From an uncultured Bacteroidales bacterium (GTDB lineage Bacteria; Bacteroidota; Bacteroidia; Bacteroidales; UBA932): a DNA stretch of 64,000 nt. Below the pieces are notes generated by a model. That model searched no databases and had not been told where the DNA came from. It worked only from the letters and a program-made list of their open reading frames with translations. Both the position numbers and the translations under genes were made by a program. Location: contig CASFPH010000006.1 in NCBI GenBank assembly GCA_949296645.1, positions 1-64,000 of the forward strand, given 5' to 3'. Each line of letters starts with the position of its first letter. Position 1 is the first letter of the stretch. Below, piece after piece: positions 17,711 to 29,160 of this stretch.

Positions 17711-17718
17711 CAAAGATA
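17711..17718 (-). promoter_or_regulatory. -7 promoter box (TATCTTTG) of the flavin oxidoreductase
   Basis: CAAAGATA on the plus strand gives TATCTTTG on the minus strand, an exact TAnnTTTG match, 33 bases before ATG 17678. It supports the short start. No -33 TTTG is seen. Confidence 0.55.
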
Positions 17719-18111
17719 AAAATTTTGGCTCTGTTCACAGCGACGACAACAATGAATACATATATATGAACCACATCATCGTGTGCTGCAAAGACACCGT
17801 TTTCATCAATTTGACAGCAATATTCACGACAGGCAAATCCGTAACGACATGGTAAACAATTTTCTTTTTTCTCCGATATTTCATTATATTTACTGCAACA
17901 AATCAAATCCTTGACAGAAATGCCTATGACATATTTATAGAACGTAACACAAGAATAGAAGCGTTCGTTTTTCTCGACTTACTAAACTTAAACTTTTTCA
18001 TGATTCCACAAATGCAGGCAGTTTAAGGCATCGATAAGCAGATAAATGTACTGTTCCACGCTTTTTATCATGTATAACTCCGCCGGGGAACGGGCGAAAA
18101 CAACTTTATCT
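17719..18111. other. Intergenic stretch with no supported gene
   Basis: About 390 bases between the divergent flavoprotein and lipoprotein genes. The base composition is AT-rich. Frames extending into it from both sides show no conserved character. I see no RNA gene, repeat or clear plus-strand promoter box. Confidence 0.5.
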
Positions 18112-18630
18112 ATGAAACACAAATTTTTTATTTTAGGAGCGGTTGCAATGATCGTCCTGGTTTCTTGCAATAACCGGCAAAAGATTGAAAACTGGGAACC
18201 TGCTCTGTTCGAATCTGTCGGAGCTCCTTTTTTGAGACCACCCACAAATTTAATTGAATTCCAAGGGCCTTATGCCGATGGAGAGAATAATGACGGTATA
18301 TTTTTCACGTTCGAGACAAAAAATCACAAACAAAGCCGCAAGTATCTGGAGAAAACCATAAAAGACCTTGTTAAGTACGCAGACAACATTTATGACCTGT
18401 CTGAATACACTCGCAGTGACAGTAAACTTACCCTTGGGAAATTACAGGAATATGCCATAGACAAAGATGAAATTCAGCTAAAAGGTTCTCAATGGGGAGG
18501 AGCGTATTACTGTCGTATAGGATACTCAAAGGATGGGAAATATTTTAAATTCACGGGAGGTTATCAGGTGTATAACAACCACGCCGAAGCCAACTGCACG
18601 ATCGGAATCTATCCTCTATCTCATTTATAG
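18112..18630 (+). CDS. Lipoprotein of unknown function
   Basis: 172 residues from ATG 18112, the start that opens a lipoprotein signal peptide (lipobox LVSC followed by NNRQ). The mature protein is small and mixed alpha/beta, with 'IFFTFETKNHKQSRKYLEKTI' and 'GAYYCRIGYSKDGKYFKF'. I do not recognise a family. It is followed after 36 bases by the coiled-coil membrane protein and then by a second small lipoprotein; the three may form one accessory unit. Confidence 0.75.
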   Translation: MKHKFFILGAVAMIVLVSCNNRQKIENWEPALFESVGAPFLRPPTNLIEFQGPYADGENNDGIFFTFETKNHKQSRKYLEKTIKDLVKYADNIYDLSEYTRSDSKLTLGKLQEYAIDKDEIQLKGSQWGGAYYCRIGYSKDGKYFKFTGGYQVYNNHAEANCTIGIYPLSHL

Positions 18631-18666
18631 GCAAACATACCCGAACTTAAACAAATCTATATACAA

Positions 18667-19962
18667 ATGAATTTGAAGCAGATTATTGGAATACTCCTGC
18701 TCATCGGAGGTGTAGGAGCATTCATTTATGGTCTTTCCATTCAGGAGACTGCAGAATACCAGTTCGTATCCGAATTCGGAGGCGATACTTCTCGCGTGGC
18801 GCTGTTGATGATAGGAGGTATAATCGCATCAATTGCCGGATTATTGTTATTGATTCTTGGACGAAGCAAAAAAACGTCGAATCCGACATATTCTCACCCT
18901 GATGCAGGGAAACAATTCGAAGACTCGACAGATATTCAGCATTTCGACGAACGAAAACTCACACAGATTATAGATAATTCCGGTCTTTATCGTCCTGAAG
19001 TGGTGGAAGCAAGCCAACGCGAACTTCTGATACGACAGAAATCCGAAGAACTGCTTCCGCAGGTACGGGAGAAAAATGATTCTGAACTGCGCGAGATTGT
19101 AGGCAAGCCCGCACTTTATACCGAAGAATTGATCCGTGCAGCCGGTATCATAATGGAGGAACGGCGCCGGCTATGGCAGGAAGAACAGGAGCGTGCAGAA
19201 CAAGAGGCACGTCTCGAACGCGAAAAACAGGCGGAAGAGCAACGTTTGCAACGTATCGCGGCCCGCAAAAAACGTCGTCCGTATATATTGGCTTTTCTGG
19301 CAGTTCTTGTGCTTGCAGCAGCCGGAACAGGATATTATGTCTATCAACAGAAGCAGGAACGTTTGGAAATGGAACGTCGTGCAGCGGAAGAACGTCGTGC
19401 AGCAGAACTGAAACGGGCAGAAGAGGAAAGGGCAGCACAGGAACGTTTGGCTGAAGAGCGTCGTCTTGCTGAAGAGAAACAGAAACAGGCAGAAGCGCAG
19501 GCACAGGCAGAACGAAAAAGACAAGCTGAAGCAAAGGCCAAAGCCGACCAGGAACGCCGGGAGGCTGGATTTTATCGGATCGGAGAACTGTACGAGAAAA
19601 ATGGATTGAGGGGAATAGTTTTCAGCATCGATGAAACCGGCGCACATGGAAAGTTCATTTCTTTGAAAAAGGAAAAACTTACATATATCGCAGCTAAAAG
19701 TAAAATTTATTACGCAGACAAAACTTTTCGGCTGCCTTCTAAAGAAGAAATGGAAATCATCAATGTCAATCTCGCAACACTGAATAAAGGATTGAAAAGT
19801 GCAGGCGGCGATGTGTTCAATACAAAGGATGAATATTGGCTGGATTATGAAGAAGGATACCACGCTCACTTCTTTAACCCTGGAAGTGACAGAATGTATA
19901 AAAGTCTAACGATCAGCGATACGCCGAATGTATATTATGCGCGTTGGGTGTATGAATTTTGA
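18667..19962 (+). CDS. Membrane protein with charged coiled coil and C-terminal effector-like domain
   Basis: 431 residues. Two membrane helices (about 5-24 and 45-64), a soluble part, a Glu/Arg/Gln-rich coiled coil (about 160-200), a third membrane helix ('YILAFLAVLVLAAAGTGYYV', about 206-226), and a second long Ala/Glu/Arg coiled coil (about 228-298) of TolA-like composition. The last 130 residues are a compact domain ('FYRIGELYEKNGLRGIVFSI', 'RLPSKEEMEIINVNL', 'YYARWVYEF'), seen at the C terminus of several Bacteroidota envelope proteins and here probably periplasmic. It is likely envelope-spanning; function unknown. The very high AG content gives long false frames on the other strand. Confidence 0.8.
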   Translation: MNLKQIIGILLLIGGVGAFIYGLSIQETAEYQFVSEFGGDTSRVALLMIGGIIASIAGLLLLILGRSKKTSNPTYSHPDAGKQFEDSTDIQHFDERKLTQIIDNSGLYRPEVVEASQRELLIRQKSEELLPQVREKNDSELREIVGKPALYTEELIRAAGIIMEERRRLWQEEQERAEQEARLEREKQAEEQRLQRIAARKKRRPYILAFLAVLVLAAAGTGYYVYQQKQERLEMERRAAEERRAAELKRAEEERAAQERLAEERRLAEEKQKQAEAQAQAERKRQAEAKAKADQERREAGFYRIGELYEKNGLRGIVFSIDETGAHGKFISLKKEKLTYIAAKSKIYYADKTFRLPSKEEMEIINVNLATLNKGLKSAGGDVFNTKDEYWLDYEEGYHAHFFNPGSDRMYKSLTISDTPNVYYARWVYEF

Positions 19963-20188
19963 AAAAATACGGTATGCACACGGAGACTGGGCGCACCGTG
20001 TCACTGCAAGAAAGGATGGCCGGTGAGCGCAGCGTGTCAGGAAGATATAAAGGAAAATATATTCCCTATCTGATGCCGTGGAATGAGAACGGTATCAATG
20101 AGAATATCACTATTGATCACTTTAATCCCGCAGCCGACTGTTGAATAGAAATAAGTATTTTAGTAATCAAACCATAATAGAGAATGAT

Positions 20189-20794
20189 ATGAAAAAGTCA
20201 TGTACATCTTTTTTATTCCTTGTGGTGTTGGTACTGATGACGGCCTGTCAGTCATCCGACCACATGATGTTTTGGGGTACAGCAATAGATGGTCCGAAAC
20301 AAAAATTTATCCAGAAGATACAGAAGAAGCAGTCCAATGCCAAAGTGCTGACCGAGGTTAGTAATAAAACATTGATAGGTCCTTTTAAACAGGACGGTGT
20401 GACCGGTTATTTCGTGCTTGTCGCTTCGAAACCTGACGCAGACGTCGTGAACCAGGTGTCGCTGTTATATCCGACATTAAATAGCTGGCGTGACTGCGAG
20501 ACGAAATACAATGAACTGAAAGAGGAATTAACAAAGAAGTACGGTGAACCTGTCGGAAGTGTTGAGCAATTCCAGAATCCGAATGTTCCGGACAATCAGA
20601 AATTAAGTAAGTTTTTTCTTGATGAAGCTCAGTATTCAACACTTTATTACGATGAAAAAGGATCCGTAGAACTTGCGGTGAAGGGATATGGTTACCCGCC
20701 GTTATATAGTGTTCGAATAACGGTAACTTATATCGACGGAATTAATAATGAAAGTTACGAAGATGTTGGTGACGAATGTTGGGACAAGGAATAA
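20189..20794 (+). CDS. Lipoprotein of unknown function
   Basis: 201 residues from ATG 20189, giving a typical lipoprotein signal (lipobox MTAC followed by QSSDH). The mature part has 'YNELKEELTKKYGEPVGSVEQF', a helical segment like those in small periplasmic proteins that track a cofactor or substrate, then 'YYDEKGSVELAVKGYGYPP' and 'RITVTYIDGIN'. No family is recognised with confidence. A strong hairpin lies about 50 bases downstream. It may belong functionally with the two genes before it. Confidence 0.75.
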   Translation: MKKSCTSFLFLVVLVLMTACQSSDHMMFWGTAIDGPKQKFIQKIQKKQSNAKVLTEVSNKTLIGPFKQDGVTGYFVLVASKPDADVVNQVSLLYPTLNSWRDCETKYNELKEELTKKYGEPVGSVEQFQNPNVPDNQKLSKFFLDEAQYSTLYYDEKGSVELAVKGYGYPPLYSVRITVTYIDGINNESYEDVGDECWDKE

Positions 20795-20842
20795 CGATGA
20801 CCGCAACCTCAGAGCAACCGTATAAATTTATTCATTTTCATC

Positions 20843-20864
20843 GTGGCCTACATCTGTAGGCCAC
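20843..20864 (+). terminator. Perfect hairpin after the second lipoprotein
   Basis: GTGGCCTACA (20843-20852) and TGTAGGCCAC (20855-20864) are a perfect 10 bp inverted repeat with a 2-base centre. There is no T run after it, so it is either a weak terminator, a cruciform, or an end of a former mobile element. Confidence 0.45.
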
Positions 20865-20978
20865 CTGCCAAAACAACCGGAATCCAGACCGGAGACCGCT
20901 CCACTCATTATTCGAGTCGAGGGTACAGGCTATACTATACTTGAATTCAAAACGTGTTCAAGGAATTTGAATTCCAAG

Positions 20979-21230
20979 GAGAAGCAATATCCGGAATATG
21001 TGCGGGATGTTTTCCTGTTCTGCTGTTTTACAAGTACGACCATATAGAAGTTACTACAGTTAAAACGGCAGACAGTCTGAGTATAGAACTGAACAAGTAC
21101 ATTCATCTGTAATGTGCTGGCTCTCGGCATTCCTGCACAGGTTGTTATGAAATGGACAGGGCACAGCGATTATAAAGCCATGATACCTTAGATTGACATA
21201 GCCGATGATATTAAGGCTAATGCTGTGCAT
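20979..21230 (+). pseudogene. Degenerate tyrosine-recombinase (integrase) remnant
   Basis: Three short pieces in different frames match successive parts of Bacteroidales tyrosine integrases: 'EKQYPEYVRDVFLFCCFTS' (20979-21035), 'DHIEVTTVKTADSLSIELNK' (21038-21100), and 'LALGIPAQVVMKWTGHSDYK' (within 21108-21230), the last with the conserved GHSDYK box just before the active-site Tyr region, which is broken by a TAG stop. Roughly 60 residues are missing between pieces two and three. It lies immediately downstream of tRNA-Ser, the usual landing site of integrative elements. Confidence 0.75.
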
Positions 21231-21391
21231 TCCCTTCCTCCTCGCCGGAGGGGCCCTTGCAAAGTATCTGTGACAAACTTTCGCTTTTTTATTGCCCTGA
21301 CGCGCATATAGATCCTGGTCCATACTTGATTTACAGATGCAGGCATCTGCATCAATCCCGAACCAGGAGCTGTTTTAGGCTACGCCTAAAC

Positions 21392-21422
21392 AAAAAAAAG
21401 CGAATGTTTTCACATTCGCTTT
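21392..21422 (-). terminator. Terminator of tRNA-Ser
   Basis: AAAGCGAATGT (21397-21407) pairs with ACATTCGCTTT (21412-21422), 11 bp with a 4-base loop. On the minus strand it ends in a run of T (complement of the A run at 21392-21399). It starts 2 bases after the tRNA 3' end. A second small palindrome (TTTAGGC/GCCTAAA) lies at 21374-21390. Confidence 0.85.
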
Positions 21423-21423
21423 G

Positions 21424-21508
21424 CGGAGAGGGAGGGATTCGAACCCCCGGAACCTCTCAGTTCAACGGTTTTCAAGACCGCCGCAATCGACCACTCTGCC
21501 ACCTCTCC
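21424..21508 (-). tRNA. tRNA-Ser (anticodon UGA)
   Basis: On the minus strand GGAGAGG (5' end at 21508) pairs with CCTCTCC (3' end) and G is the discriminator base. The anticodon arm reads CGGTC-TTGAAAA-CCG with anticodon TGA. There is a long class II variable arm (TTGAACTGAGAGGTTC) and the T-loop GGTTCGAATCC. CCA is not encoded. The 85-base length fits tRNA-Ser. It has a full promoter upstream and a terminator directly downstream. Confidence 0.95.
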
Positions 21509-21525
21509 TTTCCCTTTTGGGATTG

Positions 21526-21556
21526 CAAAGATAGATATAATTTCCAATTATGCAAA
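21526..21556 (-). promoter_or_regulatory. Full Bacteroidota promoter of tRNA-Ser
   Basis: On the minus strand TTTG (complement of CAAA at 21553-21556), 19 bases, then TATCTTTG (complement of 21526-21533) matches the TTTG-N19-TAnnTTTG consensus exactly. It lies 18 bases before the mature tRNA. Confidence 0.85.
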
Positions 21557-21675
21557 ATAAATTTATTTAATTAATCTTTTACGACCGTAATTTTTTCTGG
21601 CTCGCTATTTGCATAATTGAATATATAATAAATAATAAAAATTCTAATTTTATAAGAATTTTAAATTAACTCAAG

Positions 21676-22173
21676 ATGAACAAAAATAACAATTCATTCG
21701 GAAGAAGGCTGGCGGAAATGGAACAGACTCTTACCAGTTACGCACTTTCACTGACCAGCAATCTGGATGATGCAAAGGATCTTGTACAGGAATCATATTA
21801 CAAGGCACTTAGCAACAGCGATAAATTCAACATGGAAACCAATCTCCAGGCTTGGATGTATACCATATTAAAAAATACGTTTATCAACAATTACAGACGC
21901 AACAACAGGAGGAATTCCATGTTTCCTCAAGACATACACGAATATGTGATAAACAACAGACAGTCATCCTGCAATCCGGAGTCAGACTTTTCCTGCAGGG
22001 AAATGGAAGAAAAAATATCGGCACTGGCACCTGAATTCAGGATTCCTTTCATGATGCACAACAACGGATACAAATATCAGGAAATTGCGGAAGAACTGAA
22101 TCTGAAACTCGGAACTGTAAAAAGCAGAATACACTTCTCAAAAGAAAAAATAAAAGAAAGACTGGAATATTAA
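21676..22173 (+). CDS. ECF-type RNA polymerase sigma factor
   Basis: 165 residues. Region 2 is seen at 'DDAKDLVQESYYKAL' and 'NLQAWMYTILKNTFINNYRR'. Region 4 is the HTH 'YQEIAEELNLKLGTVKSRIHFSKEKIKE'. There is no region 1 or 3, as in the ECF group. The frequent neighbour, an anti-sigma factor, is absent, so the signal it answers cannot be inferred. The gene converges on lspA; the two overlap by 4 bases and share a hairpin. Confidence 0.9.
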   Translation: MNKNNNSFGRRLAEMEQTLTSYALSLTSNLDDAKDLVQESYYKALSNSDKFNMETNLQAWMYTILKNTFINNYRRNNRRNSMFPQDIHEYVINNRQSSCNPESDFSCREMEEKISALAPEFRIPFMMHNNGYKYQEIAEELNLKLGTVKSRIHFSKEKIKERLEY

Positions 22174-22187
22174 TGATTCCAGTCTTT
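22157..22187. terminator. Bidirectional hairpin inside two overlapping stop codons
   Basis: AAAGACTGGAAT (22157-22168) pairs perfectly with ATTCCAGTCTTT (22176-22187). The 7-base loop contains the stop codons of both the sigma factor (TAA 22171-22173) and lspA (TTA 22170-22172). The arms are coding sequence of the two genes. A/T runs lie at both ends, so it can act in both directions. Confidence 0.75.
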
Positions 22188-22793
22188 AGCCAAAAATTTT
22201 CTATGGAAAATCAGAAGATACAGGACGCCGACCGTTATGCATGAATCCGCTATGTTGAATATCGGTCTGAAGAAAATGAACTCCTCTCCTCCCCATATCG
22301 GCACCCAATCCGGCAATGTCGTTTCGATCAACGGAAAATAAAGCATATCCACTACCCTTCCCATCATGAACGGTGCATATCCTCCACTCTCAGGAAGGAA
22401 CTCTGCAACTGCCGAAGGAGTCGACGCACTGAATACCATACCGTAAAAAAGACTGTCCACAATATTTCCCAATGCTCCTACCAATACTAGAGATATCCCC
22501 ACAAGGACACCTGTTTTGGCATTCGACAATATGAGTTTCCTCAAATATACTATCACGAAACCGGCAAAAATCAGTCTGAATGAAGTCAACAGGAATTTTC
22601 CGACATCTCCTCCGAACTGCATGCCGAATGCCATACCCCTGTTTTCAATGAATAATATCTTGAACCAGTCCCCCAGAACAGGTATTTCCTCGCCTATTAC
22701 CATATTGGTCTTTACGAGGAACTTTGTCACCTGATCCAGAACAAGCAACGCTATAATCAGAATACAAACGATTTTCCCTTTCGATGTCTTCAT
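22170..22793 (-). CDS. lspA: Signal peptidase II (prolipoprotein signal peptidase)
   Basis: 207 residues, inner-membrane aspartic protease that removes the signal peptide of lipid-modified prolipoproteins. Conserved boxes are 'DQVTKFLVKTNM' (20-31), 'ENRGMAFGM' (50-58, Asn/Arg substrate loop), 'GALGNIVDSLFYGMV' with catalytic Asp113, and 'FNIADSCI' with catalytic Asp183. The spacing between the two Asp residues is larger than in Proteobacteria because of an extra periplasmic segment, usual for Bacteroidota. It is last gene of the ileS-guaD-dksA-lspA run, 6 bases after the DksA-like gene. The many lipoproteins in this window depend on it. Confidence 0.97.
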   Translation of the reverse strand: MKTSKGKIVCILIIALLVLDQVTKFLVKTNMVIGEEIPVLGDWFKILFIENRGMAFGMQFGGDVGKFLLTSFRLIFAGFVIVYLRKLILSNAKTGVLVGISLVLVGALGNIVDSLFYGMVFSASTPSAVAEFLPESGGYAPFMMGRVVDMLYFPLIETTLPDWVPIWGGEEFIFFRPIFNIADSCITVGVLYLLIFHRKFLAKDWNH

Positions 22794-22799
22794 AAAATT

Positions 22800-23174
22800 C
22801 TAATCTCTCTTGTTCTTTGCCTCAACACTCAGGGTTGCATGAGGAACAAGCATCAACCTTTCTTTCGGGATAAGCTTTCCTGTCTCCCTGCATATTCCGT
22901 AAGTCTTGTTCTCTATACGTACAAGTGCGGCCTCAAGGTTCCTTATAAACTTGTACTGCCTCTGTGCCAGCTGACCGGCTTCTTCCTTGGACAAGGCGGA
23001 CGCACCTTCCTCCAGAACCTTAAATGTTGGCGAAGTATCTTCAGTATCATTGCTGGTACTATGCGTAATGGCAGACTTAAGCTGCTCATAATCTTCCTTC
23101 GCCTGCTCCAGTTTTTCAAGAATCAATTCCTTGAACATCTGCAATTCCTCATCACTGTAACGAACCTTTTCCAT
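22800..23174 (-). CDS. TraR/DksA-family protein lacking a full zinc finger
   Basis: 124 residues: a helical coiled-coil part (about 10-85) followed by a DksA-type C-terminal region, 'NKTYGICRETGKLIPKERLMLVP'. A canonical DksA has four zinc-binding Cys; here only Cys95 remains, and position 116 in 'HATLSVEAK' is Ser. The fold can persist without zinc, as in Cys-poor DksA2-like proteins. It likely binds the RNA polymerase secondary channel. It lies between guaD and lspA on the same strand, as is common in Bacteroidota. Confidence 0.88.
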   Translation of the reverse strand: MEKVRYSDEELQMFKELILEKLEQAKEDYEQLKSAITHSTSNDTEDTSPTFKVLEEGASALSKEEAGQLAQRQYKFIRNLEAALVRIENKTYGICRETGKLIPKERLMLVPHATLSVEAKNKRD

Positions 23175-23227
23175 AACTATGTTTTTTTGGGTATTATATT
23201 ATATATGTAAAGATAGTAAAAAATGGT

Positions 23228-23719
23228 TTAATACTCAATTTTATTCTGATTTACTATCCACATGTCAAATGGCTTCTTTCCCTCTTCCTGCATAACTCTT
23301 TCTACCGGCAGGTTTCTTTCGGACACAGGTAAGGCAAGCTCCCTGTATATGTACGAATCGTCGAATCCTGCTTCCGCCGCGTCATTCTGGTCAGCAGCAT
23401 AGAATATTCTCTCTATTCTGGCCCAGTAAGCGGCTGAAAGACACATAGGACAAGGTTCGCAACTTGTATAAAGATGACATCCTTCCAGAGAAAAATTTCC
23501 AATAAAGCTGCAAGCCTTCCTGATGGCATTGACTTCTGCATGTGCGGTCGGATCGTTATCGACTGTAACGGAATTGGCCGATTCTGCTATGATTCTGCCA
23601 TCCTTGACTATAACTGCACCGAAAGGCCCTCCGGTTACGGAGCCTGCATTTTTAACAGCCAGTTCGATGGCTCTTTTCATAAATGCCGGATTATATCCAC
23701 TGTTTCCGTTTTCCGTCAT
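23228..23719 (-). CDS. guaD: Guanine deaminase (cytidine-deaminase-like fold)
   Basis: 163 residues. The zinc site is complete: 'TAHAEVNAI' gives His60 and Glu62, and 'SCEPCPMC' gives Cys90 and Cys93. The tail 'NDAAEAGFDDSYIYREL' is typical of the GuaD group of small guanine deaminases rather than TadA, which supports guanine to xanthine deamination in purine salvage. Some nucleoside-deaminase activity cannot be excluded. It lies 3 bases downstream of ileS, so co-transcribed. Confidence 0.88.
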   Translation of the reverse strand: MTENGNSGYNPAFMKRAIELAVKNAGSVTGGPFGAVIVKDGRIIAESANSVTVDNDPTAHAEVNAIRKACSFIGNFSLEGCHLYTSCEPCPMCLSAAYWARIERIFYAADQNDAAEAGFDDSYIYRELALPVSERNLPVERVMQEEGKKPFDMWIVNQNKIEY

Positions 23720-23722
23720 GAT

Positions 23723-27148
<3,426 letters not shown>

Positions 27149-27163
27149 TCATTAATTTTAGAA

Positions 27164-27195
27164 TTTGCAAATATAATATTTATGAAGTACTTTTG
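27164..27195 (+). promoter_or_regulatory. cvpA promoter (TTTG-N20-TACTTTTG)
   Basis: TTTG at 27164-27167, 20 bases, then TACTTTTG at 27188-27195 match the Bacteroidota consensus. Start ATG 27212 is 16 bases downstream, so the leader is very short. Confidence 0.75.
27168..27175 (-). promoter_or_regulatory. ileS -7 box (TATATTTG), overlapping the cvpA promoter
   Basis: CAAATATA reads TATATTTG on the minus strand. A near match to the -33 box (GAAA instead of CAAA on the plus strand, 27195-27198) lies 19 bases away. ATG 27145 is 23 bases downstream. The box lies between the two boxes of the divergent cvpA promoter, so polymerases must compete. Confidence 0.65.
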
Positions 27196-27211
27196 AAAAT
27201 AAAAATCCATC

Positions 27212-27697
27212 ATGAATATTGTCGACATAGTTATCTTATGTTGCTTTATACCTGCAATATATACAGGAATCACCAATGGGTTCATCAGACAGCTATTCTC
27301 TCTTGTCGCCCTTTTTGCCGGCGGATATGTTGCCTGCAGATTCTCGTCTCTGGCAGCAATCCATATGGAAAGATGGCTCTCGACTGATCCGAAAATAATG
27401 CAAGTCCTGGCATTCCTCATAATATTCATCATAATAATACTTGTTGTCAACCTTATCGGACGTGGCATACAGAGCATACTCAAGGTATCCCTCCTCGGCT
27501 GGCTTGACAGAAGTCTGGGAGTGCTTTTCTCCCTTATTAAAAGCGGAATAATAATAAGCATACTGATAGTGGCGGCAGAAGCACTTGACAAATCGTGGAA
27601 ATTCCTACCAGACAAGGAGATATCGGAATCAGTATTGTACACTCCGCTGAAAAACACCGCTACGTCCATATTTCCGTATGTAAAAAGGCTTCTGTAG
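27212..27697 (+). CDS. CvpA family membrane protein
   Basis: 161 residues with four hydrophobic helices (about 5-25, 28-46, 65-87, 102-120), the CvpA/colicin V production family pattern. Family landmarks are 'YTGITNGFIRQLFSLVALFAGG' and 'WLDRSLGVLFSLIKSGI'. In other bacteria CvpA contributes to envelope stress tolerance and colicin V export; the mechanism is not settled. It is a single gene with its own promoter, divergent from ileS. Confidence 0.85.
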   Translation: MNIVDIVILCCFIPAIYTGITNGFIRQLFSLVALFAGGYVACRFSSLAAIHMERWLSTDPKIMQVLAFLIIFIIIILVVNLIGRGIQSILKVSLLGWLDRSLGVLFSLIKSGIIISILIVAAEALDKSWKFLPDKEISESVLYTPLKNTATSIFPYVKRLL

Positions 27698-27801
27698 CAT
27701 TCGCACATCCCGTAAATTTGTCATTCGATATTTTTACGTTTTGACATACATTATCTCTGGAAACCTGTTATTTTGCGTCTGCAAAAGAAAGCAGGGAAAA
27801 C

Positions 27802-29160
27802 ATGAGGGGGAGATTTTCTGAAGAGTGTCTTGCGAAAAAAAGGCTTGCAGAGAAAGCAATCTGCATTATTGTTTTTATAGCAACCAGACTATCCGTTCTT
27901 TACGGGCAATACGGAGAAACAGGAATATGGGACATTGACAGGTGCATTTCCCATGCATTGTCTGGGAATCCGGCTGTAGCAAAAGCAGAACTGGGCATAA
28001 AGATAAGTCAAGGCAACCTGATTTCAGAAATATCAGGTTTTTTACCATCTTTTTCTGTCTCTTATGAAAGCATGCCATTTCTGAAAACGTATACAGGAGA
28101 CGAATATCTTTCTATTGATGCATCCCTGCCCCTTTTTCATGGAGGAAGCAGAATCGCCGGCATAGCCTTGGCCAGAAACGACATAACGATAAAAAAAGCC
28201 GGGAAGAAGGAAACCGAAAACGGCATAGCAATAGATATAATACGTTCTTTCATGCAGGTCATATTGTCCGTAAAACTTGAAGAAACATGTATGGAAAGCG
28301 CAAAAAGAATAAGGCTCCAATATGAAAAGACACAGAAACTCGTATCAGCAGGCATGCTCGCATCGGCAGAACTCATAGACATGGAAGCGGAAATGGCTTC
28401 CGCGGCAGCAGAGCTCGTCAGGGCATCCAACAATATCAGGAACAGCGAAAGAGAACTCAACTATCTTATGAACAATATGGACAGGGACAGACTGCATGCG
28501 GAAAGTCTTCTTATTCCCGCCAGAGAAGAACTTTTCAGACTCAAACCGCTTCACTCCGAATACAGTGGGAGCATGTCGGAAAACGGAACCGTGAAAGGCA
28601 TTATATCTTCTCTTCCCGAGATTGCAGCCGCGAAGGCAGTAATAGAAAAAAGAAAAACGGAATACAGAGCTGCCATAGGCAACATACTTCCTAAAGTCAG
28701 GATTTCAGCATCATACAGACTGCTTCCACATGTTCCCGACAGACAGGACCGGCTCGGCATTTCACTTGCAGTCAACATACCGATTTTCAACTCCATGCAG
28801 AACAGCATGGCAATTTTCAATGCCGAAAAACGCATAAAGGAAGCGGAATACGACTATGGAATATTGGAAAAGTCGAGAATAGTGGAAATGGAAAAGATGA
28901 TTGACGAAGCCGCCTACTATTACAGTGTCTACATCGCCTCCGGCAACAGATACAGACGTGCAGAAGAATCCATGCGTTCCGCCGAAAAAAGGTTTGACAT
29001 GGGAATAATAAACGCAAACGACTATATCTCAGCCCATTCTTCGATGCAGAGTGCAGTTTCCGAACATCTTGCTGATGCCGTGCAATATCTTTTTCATATA
29101 AAGGTAATCGAATATTACATCAGAAACTGTAAATTCGCGAAAAAAAAAGGGAAAGTATGA
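27802..29160 (+). CDS. TolC-family outer-membrane efflux protein
   Basis: 452 residues with signal peptide to about residue 36. It has the duplicated TolC layout: 'WDIDRCISHALSGNPAV' opens repeat one, long alternating helices such as 'LQYEKTQKLVSAGMLASAELIDMEAEM', a barrel strand region, and 'LGISLAVNIPIFNS' in repeat two. It forms a trimeric export tunnel through the outer membrane. The usual membrane-fusion and pump genes are not beside it; instead its stop overlaps the tsaB start by 4 bases (ATGA). Substrate unknown. Confidence 0.88.
   Translation: MRGRFSEECLAKKRLAEKAICIIVFIATRLSVLYGQYGETGIWDIDRCISHALSGNPAVAKAELGIKISQGNLISEISGFLPSFSVSYESMPFLKTYTGDEYLSIDASLPLFHGGSRIAGIALARNDITIKKAGKKETENGIAIDIIRSFMQVILSVKLEETCMESAKRIRLQYEKTQKLVSAGMLASAELIDMEAEMASAAAELVRASNNIRNSERELNYLMNNMDRDRLHAESLLIPAREELFRLKPLHSEYSGSMSENGTVKGIISSLPEIAAAKAVIEKRKTEYRAAIGNILPKVRISASYRLLPHVPDRQDRLGISLAVNIPIFNSMQNSMAIFNAEKRIKEAEYDYGILEKSRIVEMEKMIDEAAYYYSVYIASGNRYRRAEESMRSAEKRFDMGIINANDYISAHSSMQSAVSEHLADAVQYLFHIKVIEYYIRNCKFAKKKGKV

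Noticed and set aside
19148-19869. Minus-strand open frames opposite the coiled-coil protein
   Set aside because: Cys/Phe/Leu/Ser-rich low-complexity mirror of GAA/CAG/GCA repeats on the plus strand.
19959-20144. Possible 61-residue protein after the coiled-coil gene
   Set aside because: It needs a TTG start, has no signal or domain and ends right before the next lipoprotein; not supported.
21257-21574. Open frame crossing the tRNA-Ser region
   Set aside because: It runs through a clear tRNA gene and its terminator.
23228-23719. tadA (tRNA adenosine deaminase)
   Set aside because: The C-terminal stretch NDAAEAGFDDSYIY matches the GuaD group; TadA has a different tail.
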